A stretch of DNA of 64,000 nucleotides from the NCBI GenBank assembly GCA_964343835.1, contig CAYFKR010000005.1:1-64000 (forward strand), read 5' to 3'. Shown here in pieces: positions 10,352 to 18,462 of this stretch (its first letter is position 1; the number at the start of each line of letters is the position of its first letter). The translations under genes were made by a program, and so were the position numbers. Origin of the DNA: CALEMW01 sp964343835 (GTDB lineage: Bacteria; Krumholzibacteriota; Krumholzibacteriia; LZORAL124-64-63). The notes beneath the pieces are model-generated. The model was not told the DNA's origin. It ran no database searches and saw nothing but the letters and a program-made list of their open reading frames with translations.

Positions 10352-10389
10352 AAGGCCCCCCGGACTCGTGCGAGTCCGGGGGGCCTTTT
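10352..10389. terminator. Bidirectional rho-independent terminator
   Basis: A perfect stem begins AAGGCCCCCCGGACTCG and ends CGAGTCCGGGGGGCCTT, with a TTTT tail on the forward strand and AAAGG on the other side. It lies between two convergent genes (stops at 10331 and 10407). Confidence 0.9.
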
Positions 10390-10406
10390 CGTGCGGGATC
10401 CGGTTG

Positions 10407-13400
10407 CTACTTCATGAGGGTCATGGACCCGGTCACGACCTCGCCGCCCGCGGTGATGCGGCACACGTACACGCCGGAGGGCGCGGCCTCGCCGTCGGCG
10501 TTGCGGCCGAGCCACGTCACCTCATGGCGACCGGCGGACAGGGCGCCCTCGAAGGGCCTGTCCATCAGGCGGCCGGCCACGTCGTAGATCTCTACCCGGA
10601 CGTCGGCGCGGCGCGGGATGGAGAAGGCCAGGGTGGTGGCCGGGTTGAACGGGTTCGGCGCGGCACCCTCGAACCGGAAGGCCGTCGGCATGTCGCCGAT
10701 GCCGGTGGCGGCGTCGGCTGCGGCCGCGGAGCTCTCGTTGCCGGCGAAGTCCGTGGCCGTGACCAGGTACCAGGCATGGCCGCCGCCCGTGACGTCGGCC
10801 GTCGGGTCGACCGTGTAGGACACGACCACGGCGGACGGCGTCAGCTCGGCCGTGTCCGATCCGTAGACCGTGAAGTAGTTGAAGTCGGCGTCCACGGGCT
10901 CGTCCCAGGTCAGCACGCCCGCGGCCAGGGCCAGGGCGGCCGGAGCCGTGGGGGCCAGGTTGTCCACGGAGTAGCCGCTGCCCGGTTCCGAGTCGAAGAA
11001 CACGCCGGGGGTGGCGGTCATGGCGCTGACCATGAACGTCGTGAGGTGCTGGCCGCCGGCGACGGTGGAGTCGGCGAGGGTCGGCACCACCACCGAGTAC
11101 TCGTCCTCGACGCGGACCGGAACCGTAGCGACGTAGTCCCAGCCTGCCGCCGCCACGGTCTCGGCATGACGCCGGACCGCCGGGCTCATGGTCGCGTCGT
11201 CCACGGGCACCGCCGCCGCCTTGGCGCCGCCGTCCACCTGGCGATACACGGCGTACTCGGTGATCTGCTGGCCGTCGCCCACCCAGTCGCGGCCGCTGCG
11301 CAGCCAGGACAGACGCACCTGGCCGCCCTGGTCGGCGGGGATGTCCTCCACGCCCGAGATCGACGGGTTCTCGGTGAGCCACTCGATGGTCAGGTCGTCG
11401 AAGGAGGCGGGGCCGGCGGGGGACCAGCCGAGGGTGCCCCGGAAGCGGACGAACGAGTTGGTGTCGTCGAAGTGCGCCCAGGAGTCGGTCGACACGGGAA
11501 CCCAGGTGGAGCCGTGGTCAAGGCTCAGTTCCCAGTCCGCGGTGCCGGTGCCGACGGGCACCACGCGGGCCAGGATGGGATCCTCGTAGATGGGGATCGA
11601 GGTGGACTGGCCCACGTTGTTCGCCACGTCCACCTCGTCCTGGTGGGCCTTCAGTACCGTCAGGGGGTAGGTGCTGCCGGCGTAGACGTGGTGGCCGTCG
11701 ACCGCGACCGAGTTGAACGACCTGCTGGGGTGATCGTAGTTGCCGACGTAGCCGGGGCTCATGGTGTTCGACACGTCGAGCATCAGGACGCCGGAGTAGC
11801 CCGAGGCGAGATAGGCGTAATCGCCGTCCACGACCACCTGGGAGGTCCAGCCTACGGAGTAGTAGCTGCCGAGGGAGAACGGAGTCGAGGGTTCGCTCAC
11901 GTCGACCAGGTACAGGCCGGCGCTCCGGCGCACGACGTACAGGATCTCGTCCTGGATGTCGAGGTCCCGGGCGTCACCACCGATGGAGTAGGCCCCGATC
12001 TCTGTCGCCAGGACGGGATACGAGATGTCGAGGATGGAGATGTAGCCCGTCGTGTCCATGAGGTAGGCCTTGCGACCGTCGGCCACGACCGCCGTGGGGT
12101 CCGGCACGACCGGCACGTTGGTCAGGAAGAACGGGCTGGTCGGATCCGTGACGTTGGCGATGACGAAGCCGAGCCCCGTACCCGCTGCATAGGCGTAGTT
12201 GCCCTCCACGTCGATGTCCTCGAGCGGCGAGCCCAGCCGCACGGCGCCGACCTGGACGGGCGTCACGGGATCCGAGACGTCGAAGACCACGAACCCGGAG
12301 TCGTCCGCCGCGAAGGCGAAGTCGCCGACCAGGTCGACGGCGTTGAAGCTCGTCGTGTGGGCCAGGCTGGACACCAGGACGGGTGCCGCCGGATCCGAGA
12401 CGTCCACCAGCTGCAGCGCGCCGCTGCCGTGGACCTGGACCAGGAGGTTGCCGGACACGCGCTGGTCGGTGGCGCCCACGCCGGAAGCGAGGTCGGCCAC
12501 GTGGGCGATGGCGGCGGTTTCGGCCGTCTTCATGACGTAGAGGCCCGAGTTGTCGTCGATGACCACCACGTGGTCGCCGAACGCGGCGACGCCGCGCGCG
12601 TCCGTGATGGACGTGTCCGACATGTGCAGCGACGGAATCGTCGGGTCGCTCACGTCGAGGACCAGGAATCCGCCGGAAGCGTCGGCGGCGTAGGCCCTGT
12701 CGCCGTGGACGGCGACGGTCTCGGTGCTGCCGAGGGAGTTGTACTGGCCGGCCAGGGTGATGGCGGTGGGGTCGGAGCAGTCGTAGACCTTCACGCCCAG
12801 GCTGAGTTCGGCCGCATAGATGTGGTCGCCGTCGACGTCGATGCTCCTGGTCGTGCCCGTCGTGTCGAGGGAACCCAGGAGGACCGGCGTGGTGGGGTCG
12901 GAGATATCGACGGCCTTGACCCCCTGGCTGCCGTCGGCCAGGTAGGCGATGTCGCCCACGACCTCCACGTCATAGACGTTGGAGAGGGTGGGGAAGGTGG
13001 CGATCAGGGCAGGCGCCGCCGGGTTCGACACGTTGAAGACCTTGAGGCCGTCCTGGGAGTCGGCCACATAGGCGCGGTCGCCGTCGACGTCGATGTTCCA
13101 GGTGTAGCCGGCGGTGTTGAAGGACCCCACGGAGACAGGCGCCACGGGGTTGGAGATGTCGTAGACCAGGAACCCGCCCAGGCCGTCCGCCGCATAGAGC
13201 ATGTCGCCCTCGATGTCGATGCCGCGCGTATAGCCGGACGTATTGAAGGACCACTCGAGGGTCGGCGCCGACGGCGTGGAGATGTCCACGATGAGGAGGC
13301 CCTGGTTGCCGCCGCCGACGTAGGCGAAGTCGCCCTCGACGGTCACGCGCTGGGCGTAGATCGCCGAGCTCAGGAACCCGACCTGGGACATCTGGAAGGG

Positions 13401-13562
13401 GTTGAGCTTCAGCTCGCCCGTTGCCGTGTTCCAGTCGGCGGTCGTGGCGCCGGCGTCCAGGTAGGTGTCGGTGCTGAACGTTTCGGTGTAGGAGGACTGG
13501 GCGGAAGCGCCGGTTGCGACGGCGATCACGGCGGCCAGCCAGAGAACGGCGAGACGTTTCAT
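10407..13562 (-). CDS. Secreted LVIVD-repeat propeller protein with FlgD-like C-terminus
   Basis: A 1051-residue protein with signal peptide MKRLAVLWLAAVIAVATGASAQ. From about residue 65 to 560 it carries around a dozen repeats of 40-45 residues of the LVIVD family (GLLIVDISTPSAP, GFLVYDISNPVAP, GVKAVDISDPTTP), each typically a propeller blade. A beta-sandwich and fibronectin-like region with substituted DQGGQVRLSW follows, and the protein ends in a FlgD-like module (AAPNPFNPATTLAFSIP ... GSMTLMK). No enzyme motif is present. It is likely an extracellular binding or adhesion protein. The ATG at 13562 is preceded by AAGGA. A promoter lies at 13611-13639, inside the 3' side of the intergenic space after the amylase gene, so the two genes are probably transcribed separately. 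Confidence 0.87.
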   Translation of the reverse strand: MKRLAVLWLAAVIAVATGASAQSSYTETFSTDTYLDAGATTADWNTATGELKLNPFQMSQVGFLSSAIYAQRVTVEGDFAYVGGGNQGLLIVDISTPSAPTLEWSFNTSGYTRGIDIEGDMLYAADGLGGFLVYDISNPVAPVSVGSFNTAGYTWNIDVDGDRAYVADSQDGLKVFNVSNPAAPALIATFPTLSNVYDVEVVGDIAYLADGSQGVKAVDISDPTTPVLLGSLDTTGTTRSIDVDGDHIYAAELSLGVKVYDCSDPTAITLAGQYNSLGSTETVAVHGDRAYAADASGGFLVLDVSDPTIPSLHMSDTSITDARGVAAFGDHVVVIDDNSGLYVMKTAETAAIAHVADLASGVGATDQRVSGNLLVQVHGSGALQLVDVSDPAAPVLVSSLAHTTSFNAVDLVGDFAFAADDSGFVVFDVSDPVTPVQVGAVRLGSPLEDIDVEGNYAYAAGTGLGFVIANVTDPTSPFFLTNVPVVPDPTAVVADGRKAYLMDTTGYISILDISYPVLATEIGAYSIGGDARDLDIQDEILYVVRRSAGLYLVDVSEPSTPFSLGSYYSVGWTSQVVVDGDYAYLASGYSGVLMLDVSNTMSPGYVGNYDHPSRSFNSVAVDGHHVYAGSTYPLTVLKAHQDEVDVANNVGQSTSIPIYEDPILARVVPVGTGTADWELSLDHGSTWVPVSTDSWAHFDDTNSFVRFRGTLGWSPAGPASFDDLTIEWLTENPSISGVEDIPADQGGQVRLSWLRSGRDWVGDGQQITEYAVYRQVDGGAKAAAVPVDDATMSPAVRRHAETVAAAGWDYVATVPVRVEDEYSVVVPTLADSTVAGGQHLTTFMVSAMTATPGVFFDSEPGSGYSVDNLAPTAPAALALAAGVLTWDEPVDADFNYFTVYGSDTAELTPSAVVVSYTVDPTADVTGGGHAWYLVTATDFAGNESSAAAADAATGIGDMPTAFRFEGAAPNPFNPATTLAFSIPRRADVRVEIYDVAGRLMDRPFEGALSAGRHEVTWLGRNADGEAAPSGVYVCRITAGGEVVTGSMTLMK

Positions 13563-13610
13563 GGTGACGGATCCTTGATGGGATGGCGGGGTGAAGGGCG
13601 AAACCGGAGG

Positions 13611-13639
13611 AGTATATCCAAAACCAGGACGAAAGTCAT
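13611..13639 (-). promoter_or_regulatory. Promoter of the LVIVD-repeat gene
   Basis: On the reverse strand, TATACT (13616-13611) stands 17 bp downstream of ATGACT (13639-13634). It lies 50 nt upstream of the ATG at 13562. Confidence 0.5.
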
Positions 13640-13665
13640 CCGAACGGGGGATCGGAGGCTGGTTC

Positions 13666-15930
13666 TCAGCGGGCGAGCGTCACCTTGTCCGACACCGAAC
13701 CGGACGTATCCGAGACCATGACGACATACACGCCGGAGGGCAGCGCCCGGCCATCGTCGGCACAACCGTCCCACACGGCCTCGTGGCGGTCGGCTCCGAG
13801 GGGCGTGGTGGCGAGCCGGGCGACCCGGCGGCCGCGGGAATCGTGGACCGTGGCCGTGGCGCCTTCAGGGGCGCGGGTCGTGAAGACGACGCGGACCGAA
13901 GGGTTGAACGGATTGGGCGCCGCGGAGTCGATGGAGGGACCAGGAGAAGGCGGAGCGTCGATCGCGGACGTGGAGACCGTCAGGGCGTAGACGACCGCCT
14001 CGTGCCCACCGAGTTCGATGCCCGTCACCGTGCCCGCGGCGTCCACGGTGACCGTTCTGACATCCGCGGTATCCAGCAGGTTCACCGCCTGGTATTCGCC
14101 GGCCGGCAGGACGTCCGCCGTCACGCCGTCCAGGTCCACCGCTCCCGCCGACCACGACGACGTGTTCACCGCGCACACCACCGTCTGGGTGTCGTGGGAG
14201 CGCAGGAACGACAGCACGGCGTTGTCCGACGGTGCTAGAGCGTGGAAATCCCCGCGCCGCAGCGCCGGACTTTCGTTCCGCACCGCGATCAGATCCCTGT
14301 ACCACGAGAGCAGCGAGCCCGGGTCCGACCCCTGGGTCTCCACGTTCACCGTGGCGTAGTCGCCGTTCACGGGCCACCAGGGTGAACCGGTGGTGAAGCC
14401 GGCCTGGCTCGACGGGGTCCACTGCATGGGCGTGCGGATGTTCTCGTGGGCGCCGCTGCCCACCATGCCGATCTCCTCGCCGTAGTACAGGAACGGCACG
14501 CCGGGCAGGGTGAGCAGCACGGCAGCGGCGGCGCGGGCGCGGCCGTCGTGGAAGCCGACGCTCTCCATCAGGCGGTTCTGGTCGTGGTTGGTCAGGAACG
14601 ACGCGTACTGGAGGTACGGGTAGAGCTCGTAGACCTGGGCCGTCTTGGTGCGCAGCCAGCCGGCGTCGCCGGCGTTCACGGCGTCGACGATGGCGTAGGC
14701 CTGGTCGAACTCGAAGCACAGGTCCAACCGGTCGTCGATCACGTACTGCACCACCGTGTTGCTCGACGTCCACGCCTCGCCCACCGTCAGCGCGTCCGGC
14801 GACGTGGCGCGGACGTGGGCCCCGAAGTCCTGCCAGAGCTGCAGCGTCTCCGCGGTGTTCTGCAGCACGGCGCCGTCCTCGTCCAGGTAGAGCACGGCGT
14901 CCAGGCGGAAGCCGTCCACGCCCACGGTGTCGAGCCACCAGGCGGCGGTGTCGAACATCTCGGTCTTCACGGCGGGCTCGGCGTAGTTCAGGTCGGGCAT
15001 GCCGCTCCAGAACAGGCCGTAGAACCAGTCGCCCGAGTTCCAGTGCCATACGTTCTGGCCCCAGGGGCCGGTCTGGCCGGGGTCGGCGGGGGACCAGCGG
15101 TACCAGTCGCGGTACGTGGGGTCGCCGGCGGCCGACGCCTGGAACCACGGGTGCTGGTCCGAGCAGTGGTTCATGACGTAGTCCACGATCACCTTCATGC
15201 CCCGGGCGTGGGCCTCGGCCAGGAAGGCCTGGAAGTCGGCCATGGTGCCGTAGTCGGGGTTGAGGGCGCGGTAGTCCACGGCGTCGTAGCCGTGGTAGCT
15301 GGGGGAGTCGTTGATGGGCATGAGCCACAGGCCGCCCACGCCCAGGTCCTGCAGGTGGTCGAGGCGCTGGGTCAGGCCCTGAAAGTCGCCGATGCCGTCG
15401 CCGTCGCTGTCCTGGAAGCTGCGTACGAAGACCTCGTAGAACACCACGTCGTTCCACCAGTACAGCTCGCCGCTGCCGTCGTGACCGCCGCCGGGGGCCA
15501 GGTCGTCGTACCACACCAGGATCTCGTTGCCGTCCTCCAGCACCGTGTACACGCGGTTCGAGCCGTATCCCGGGAACTCCTCGCGGCCGTCCCAGGCGCC
15601 GTTGAAGCGGAACTTGTACTCGATGGTCTCGCCGGGGGTGAAGCCCGCGACGGTGACGTCGTAGATGGAGTCGCCGTCGGCGTCCGCCAGGGGGGTCATG
15701 GGGTCACCGCCCCAGCCGTTGAATGTGCCGGCCACGTCCACGAACTCGGTGGCGGGGTCGAAGAGCCCCATCTCGATCTGCTGGGCCATGCGCACGCGGA
15801 AGGTGACGGGCACGGCCGTGGCGGCGGCGGCCAGGGCGAGCAGGGTGCAGAGGATGAGCAAATCGCGGAGGCGCAAAACGGACCTGGCCTGTGGACGCGG
15901 GTGGTGGATCAGCGGGGAGCGAACGCCCAT
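13666..15930 (-). CDS. Secreted alpha-amylase family GH13 with N-terminal CBM-like domain and FlgD-like C-terminus
   Basis: Numbered from 15930, an N-terminal CBM20/48-like beta-sandwich (about 41-135, DVAGTFNGWGGDPMTPL) precedes a GH13 catalytic domain (about 155-600). All four conserved regions are intact: DYVMNH (250-255), GFRLDAV (nucleophile Asp344), VGEAW (acid/base Glu385) and LTNHDQ (Asp450). A FlgD-like module (AAPNPFNPSVRVVF) ends the protein. The expected role is extracellular cleavage of alpha-1,4-glucan. The start is uncertain: the ATG at 15930 overlaps an extended -10 element, so transcription would begin after it. A TTG at 15876, with AGG 6 nt upstream, gives a cleaner signal peptide (MRLRDLLILCTLLALAAAATA). 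Confidence 0.93.
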   Translation of the reverse strand: MGVRSPLIHHPRPQARSVLRLRDLLILCTLLALAAAATAVPVTFRVRMAQQIEMGLFDPATEFVDVAGTFNGWGGDPMTPLADADGDSIYDVTVAGFTPGETIEYKFRFNGAWDGREEFPGYGSNRVYTVLEDGNEILVWYDDLAPGGGHDGSGELYWWNDVVFYEVFVRSFQDSDGDGIGDFQGLTQRLDHLQDLGVGGLWLMPINDSPSYHGYDAVDYRALNPDYGTMADFQAFLAEAHARGMKVIVDYVMNHCSDQHPWFQASAAGDPTYRDWYRWSPADPGQTGPWGQNVWHWNSGDWFYGLFWSGMPDLNYAEPAVKTEMFDTAAWWLDTVGVDGFRLDAVLYLDEDGAVLQNTAETLQLWQDFGAHVRATSPDALTVGEAWTSSNTVVQYVIDDRLDLCFEFDQAYAIVDAVNAGDAGWLRTKTAQVYELYPYLQYASFLTNHDQNRLMESVGFHDGRARAAAAVLLTLPGVPFLYYGEEIGMVGSGAHENIRTPMQWTPSSQAGFTTGSPWWPVNGDYATVNVETQGSDPGSLLSWYRDLIAVRNESPALRRGDFHALAPSDNAVLSFLRSHDTQTVVCAVNTSSWSAGAVDLDGVTADVLPAGEYQAVNLLDTADVRTVTVDAAGTVTGIELGGHEAVVYALTVSTSAIDAPPSPGPSIDSAAPNPFNPSVRVVFTTRAPEGATATVHDSRGRRVARLATTPLGADRHEAVWDGCADDGRALPSGVYVVMVSDTSGSVSDKVTLAR

Positions 15931-15937
15931 TATAGCA
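15929..15937 (-). promoter_or_regulatory. Extended -10 element of the GH13 gene
   Basis: On the reverse strand the sequence reads TGCTATAAT, a perfect TGnTATAAT. The final ATG-containing bases coincide with the ATG at 15930, which argues for the downstream TTG start at 15876. No good -35 is visible, as is common for extended -10 promoters. Confidence 0.55.
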
Positions 15938-15955
15938 TGTCCCGGCCCCGGGCCG

Positions 15956-16126
15956 TCAGCCCAGCTCCCGCCGGAGTTCCTCCCGCAGGGCTTCAGCCGT
16001 TTCGCTCAGCCTGTGGCAGCTCACCCTGCCGAGGATCGCCACCCGCAGCCTCTGGACGACACCGGCCTGGAGGCGATCCCATTCCCGGGCTTCAGGAGGG
16101 AGCCGGAACAGGGGATCGGGTCGGCG
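15956..16126 (-). pseudogene. In-frame open extension after the DUF6090-like stop; possible remnant
   Basis: After the TGA of the gene at 16127-16744 the same frame stays open for 56 codons to the TGA at 15956-15958. It encodes a helical, charge-rich stretch (REWDRLQAGVVQRLRVAILG; ending ALREELRRELG) that resembles the end of the upstream protein (SQKELRRLLGDSD). It could be the tail of a decayed paralogue or an older C-terminus cut off by the TGA. Chance open frames are common at this GC content, so support is weak. Confidence 0.25.
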
Positions 16127-16744
16127 TCAATCCGAGTCGCCCAGGAGCCGCCGGAGTTCCTTCTGGGACTCGTCGACGAGAGGGATGCCGAGCATCATGA
16201 AGTGATCCGTCGTGAGAAGCCCCTGCCTGAAGAAGAAAGAGGCCAGGTATCCGTCGATGAAGGTCTCGTTGTTCCGGTTGAGGATCGCGATGGTCCGCTC
16301 GGCCTCGTTGTAGAACCGGACGATTCCGTCCCTCAGACTGCGGGAGCGGAGGAGGCGCAGGTGGCCGGTGCTCACCGGGTCGGTGTACGCCGCATCGTCG
16401 AGATGGAGAGTCCGGCGCATGTGGAGGATGCTCAGATCGCTATGAAAGGTGACCGAATCTGCGACGTCGGGCACGTTGGGGAGTTCGTTCAGGATCCTGA
16501 GGCAACTTTCCTCGGCGACGTCGCACACCCGTTCGTATTCGGCGAGCATCTCGATGGTGACGCCCAGGTCCCGCTCCAGCAGTTCGAGATACCGGCGTTC
16601 CGACTGCCGGTCCATGTATGCGGCCACGTTGCGGTCGACACCCAGGGCGAGCAGCACGCCCAGGGCGATCAACACAAGCTCCGCGAAGAAGCCGGTCCAG
16701 TGGCGGTGGCGCAGGAAATCGAGGGCACGTCGCAGGGTCGTCAT
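16127..16744 (-). CDS. DUF6090-like single-pass membrane protein
   Basis: A 205-residue protein with a short N-terminal cytoplasmic part (MTTLRRALDFLRHRHWTGF), one membrane helix (AELVLIALGVLLALGV) and a helical extracytoplasmic domain (ERRYLELLERDLG, LHLDDAAYTDP, LLRSRSLRDGIVRFYN). This layout matches the DUF6090 family, whose function is unknown. The ATG at 16744 is preceded by AGGAGGAACCCG. A hairpin separates it from the upstream gene at 16833-17387. The frame continues open past its TGA (see 15956-16126). Confidence 0.75.
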   Translation of the reverse strand: MTTLRRALDFLRHRHWTGFFAELVLIALGVLLALGVDRNVAAYMDRQSERRYLELLERDLGVTIEMLAEYERVCDVAEESCLRILNELPNVPDVADSVTFHSDLSILHMRRTLHLDDAAYTDPVSTGHLRLLRSRSLRDGIVRFYNEAERTIAILNRNNETFIDGYLASFFFRQGLLTTDHFMMLGIPLVDESQKELRRLLGDSD

Positions 16745-16763
16745 CGGGTTCCTCCTGATCGGG

Positions 16764-16796
16764 GGACGGCCGCCCTCCAATGCAGGGCGGCCGTCC
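16764..16796 (-). terminator. Hairpin downstream of the small secreted gene
   Basis: A 13-bp perfect stem (GGACGGCCGCCCT with AGGGCGGCCGTCC) has a 7-nt loop. It lies 37 nt after the stop of the gene at 16833-17387. There is no U-tract, so it may terminate poorly or protect the mRNA end. Confidence 0.5.
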
Positions 16797-16832
16797 TCTC
16801 AATGAAAGCGCAATCGGAGAGAACCGCCTCCG

Positions 16833-17387
16833 CTACCGGAAGCTCTCCTTCACCGCGCTCCACGTGACCGCCTCGTCCGCCACCTCGCCGTGACCCACGT
16901 AGACGTTGTCGATGTAGTGGTCGCCGCTGCCGATCTCGATGCGCTCGATGAACACGCCGCCGTCGTCCTGGTAGCCCACGAAGTCCTGGTAGTTGTAGCC
17001 GTAGGGGCCGGTGCCGTAGGCGGCGAAGTCGCTGATGTCGAACTCGGCCAGCAGCACGTCGCCCGGGCCGAAGAAGCGGATGGCGATGCCGGTCCACTGG
17101 GTGCCCATGTGGAAGCCCACGCGCTCCACCGGCGGGTGGAAGGTCATGGTGCAGGTGTCGGACCCGATGGCGGGCAGGATCACCGGCGCCGTGACGGGCA
17201 TGTAGTAGGCGTAGGTGTCGAAGAAGCCGGCGATGGAGAACAGGCCGAAGTCCACGTCCTGGTCCGACCAGTCCAGGGCGTAGCCGTCGAAGGTGAAGGG
17301 CGTGGTGCCGGCGAAGTCGGTCTCGTCGAGGGTGGCCGCGCCGGCGACGGCGGTCAGGCACAGCAGGGCGAGGAGGGTGCGGATCAT
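16833..17387 (-). CDS. Small secreted protein with W-x-x-V-K C-terminal tag
   Basis: A 184-residue protein with signal peptide MIRTLLALLCLTAVAGAA. It is followed by one beta-rich domain of roughly 150 residues (DWSDQDVDFGLFSIAGFF, GTQWTGIAIRFFGPGDVL, IERIEIGSGDHYIDNVYVG), the pattern of a jelly-roll or CBM-like fold. The last residues are VADEAVTWSAVKESFR, which match the ends of two other secreted proteins here (24050-24760 and 46847-47494). It has no FlgD-like module. The ATG at 17387 has AAGGAG 8 nt upstream. Function unknown. It is divergent from the homocysteine methyltransferase gene. Confidence 0.8.
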   Translation of the reverse strand: MIRTLLALLCLTAVAGAATLDETDFAGTTPFTFDGYALDWSDQDVDFGLFSIAGFFDTYAYYMPVTAPVILPAIGSDTCTMTFHPPVERVGFHMGTQWTGIAIRFFGPGDVLLAEFDISDFAAYGTGPYGYNYQDFVGYQDDGGVFIERIEIGSGDHYIDNVYVGHGEVADEAVTWSAVKESFR

Positions 17388-17487
17388 GACGGGTGCTCCT
17401 TGTTCGGGTCGAAGTTGACCCGGAAGATGATAGGATCCCCGGGGGCGACGGCCCATTCGGCATCTGGCGTATTCGGGGAGCGGTTCC

Positions 17488-18426
17488 ATGATCAGCGACA
17501 TCATCGCCCGCCAGGGATTCCTCGTCCTCGACGGCGGCCTCGCCACCACCCTCGAGGACCGCGGCCACGACCTGCGCGACCCGCTGTGGTCCGCACGCGT
17601 GCTGCTGGATGATCCGGGGGCGATCCGCGATGTCCACCGCGCCTTCCTGGACGCCGGTGCCGACGTGATCATCTCGGCGAGCTACCAGGCCGGCCTGCCG
17701 GGCCTCGCCCTCCGCGGCCTCGACGCCGTGGAGGCCGCCGCGCTGCTGCGTCGCTCCGTGGACCTCGCCCTCGAGGCCCGCGACGCCTTCCTCGCCTCTG
17801 CTGCCGCCGCCGGCCGCCCCCGGCCGCTGGTCGCCGCCGGCGTCGGCCCCTACGGCGCCACCCTCGCCGACGGCTCCGAGTACACCGGCGCCTACGACCT
17901 CGACGCCCCCGGCCTCCGCGCCTTCCACGCCGAACGCTGGCGCATCCTGGCCGCCACCCCCGCCGACCTGCTGGCCTGCGAGACCATCCCGTCGCTGCGC
18001 GAGGCGGCGGTGCTGCTGGACCTGCTGGAAGAGACGCCGGGCCGGTGCGCCTGGATCAGCTTCAGCTGCCGCGACGGGGAGCGCATCAGCGACGGTACGC
18101 CCTTCGCCGAGGCCGTCCGCCTGTGCGCCGACCATCCCCGCGTGGCGGCCGTGGGCGTCAACTGCACGGCGCCCCGGCACGTGGGGGCGCTGATCGCGGC
18201 GGCCCGCACCGTCACGGACCTGCCTCTCCTGGCCTATCCCAACTCGGGGGAGGAATGGGACGCCGTCGCCCGCGCATGGCGCCCCGGCCCGGAGGCCGCC
18301 GACTGGACGAGCGACGCGCCCGCGTGGTGTGACGCGGGCGCGCAGGGGATCGGGGGCTGCTGCCGGGTGGGGCCCGAAGCCATCATGACGATCCGACAAG
18401 CCCTGACACAAAGGACCCCGGGCTAG
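17488..18426 (+). CDS. mmuM: Homocysteine S-methyltransferase
   Basis: A 312-residue protein of the Pfam S-methyl_trans family. It starts with the family signature FLVLDGGLATTLEDRG and carries the three zinc-ligand cysteines Cys226 (GVNCTAP) and Cys291-Cys292 (GGCC), as in MmuM and the BHMT family. Expected reaction: methyl transfer from S-methylmethionine (or S-adenosylmethionine) to homocysteine, giving methionine in the cytoplasm. The length is usual for the family. ATG start at 17488. It appears monocistronic, with a hairpin overlapping its stop codon. It has no clear link to the glycan genes around it. Confidence 0.92.
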   Translation: MISDIIARQGFLVLDGGLATTLEDRGHDLRDPLWSARVLLDDPGAIRDVHRAFLDAGADVIISASYQAGLPGLALRGLDAVEAAALLRRSVDLALEARDAFLASAAAAGRPRPLVAAGVGPYGATLADGSEYTGAYDLDAPGLRAFHAERWRILAATPADLLACETIPSLREAAVLLDLLEETPGRCAWISFSCRDGERISDGTPFAEAVRLCADHPRVAAVGVNCTAPRHVGALIAAARTVTDLPLLAYPNSGEEWDAVARAWRPGPEAADWTSDAPAWCDAGAQGIGGCCRVGPEAIMTIRQALTQRTPG

Positions 18427-18438
18427 CACCCGGGGTCC
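18413..18438. terminator. Hairpin overlapping the mmuM stop codon
   Basis: The stem GGACCCCGGG / CCCGGGGTCC encloses a short loop that holds the TAG stop. It lies between convergent genes (stops at 18426 and 18463). No clear U-tract is visible. Confidence 0.6.
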
Positions 18439-18462
18439 CATGAGGCTTGAAGCCGTTCGGTG

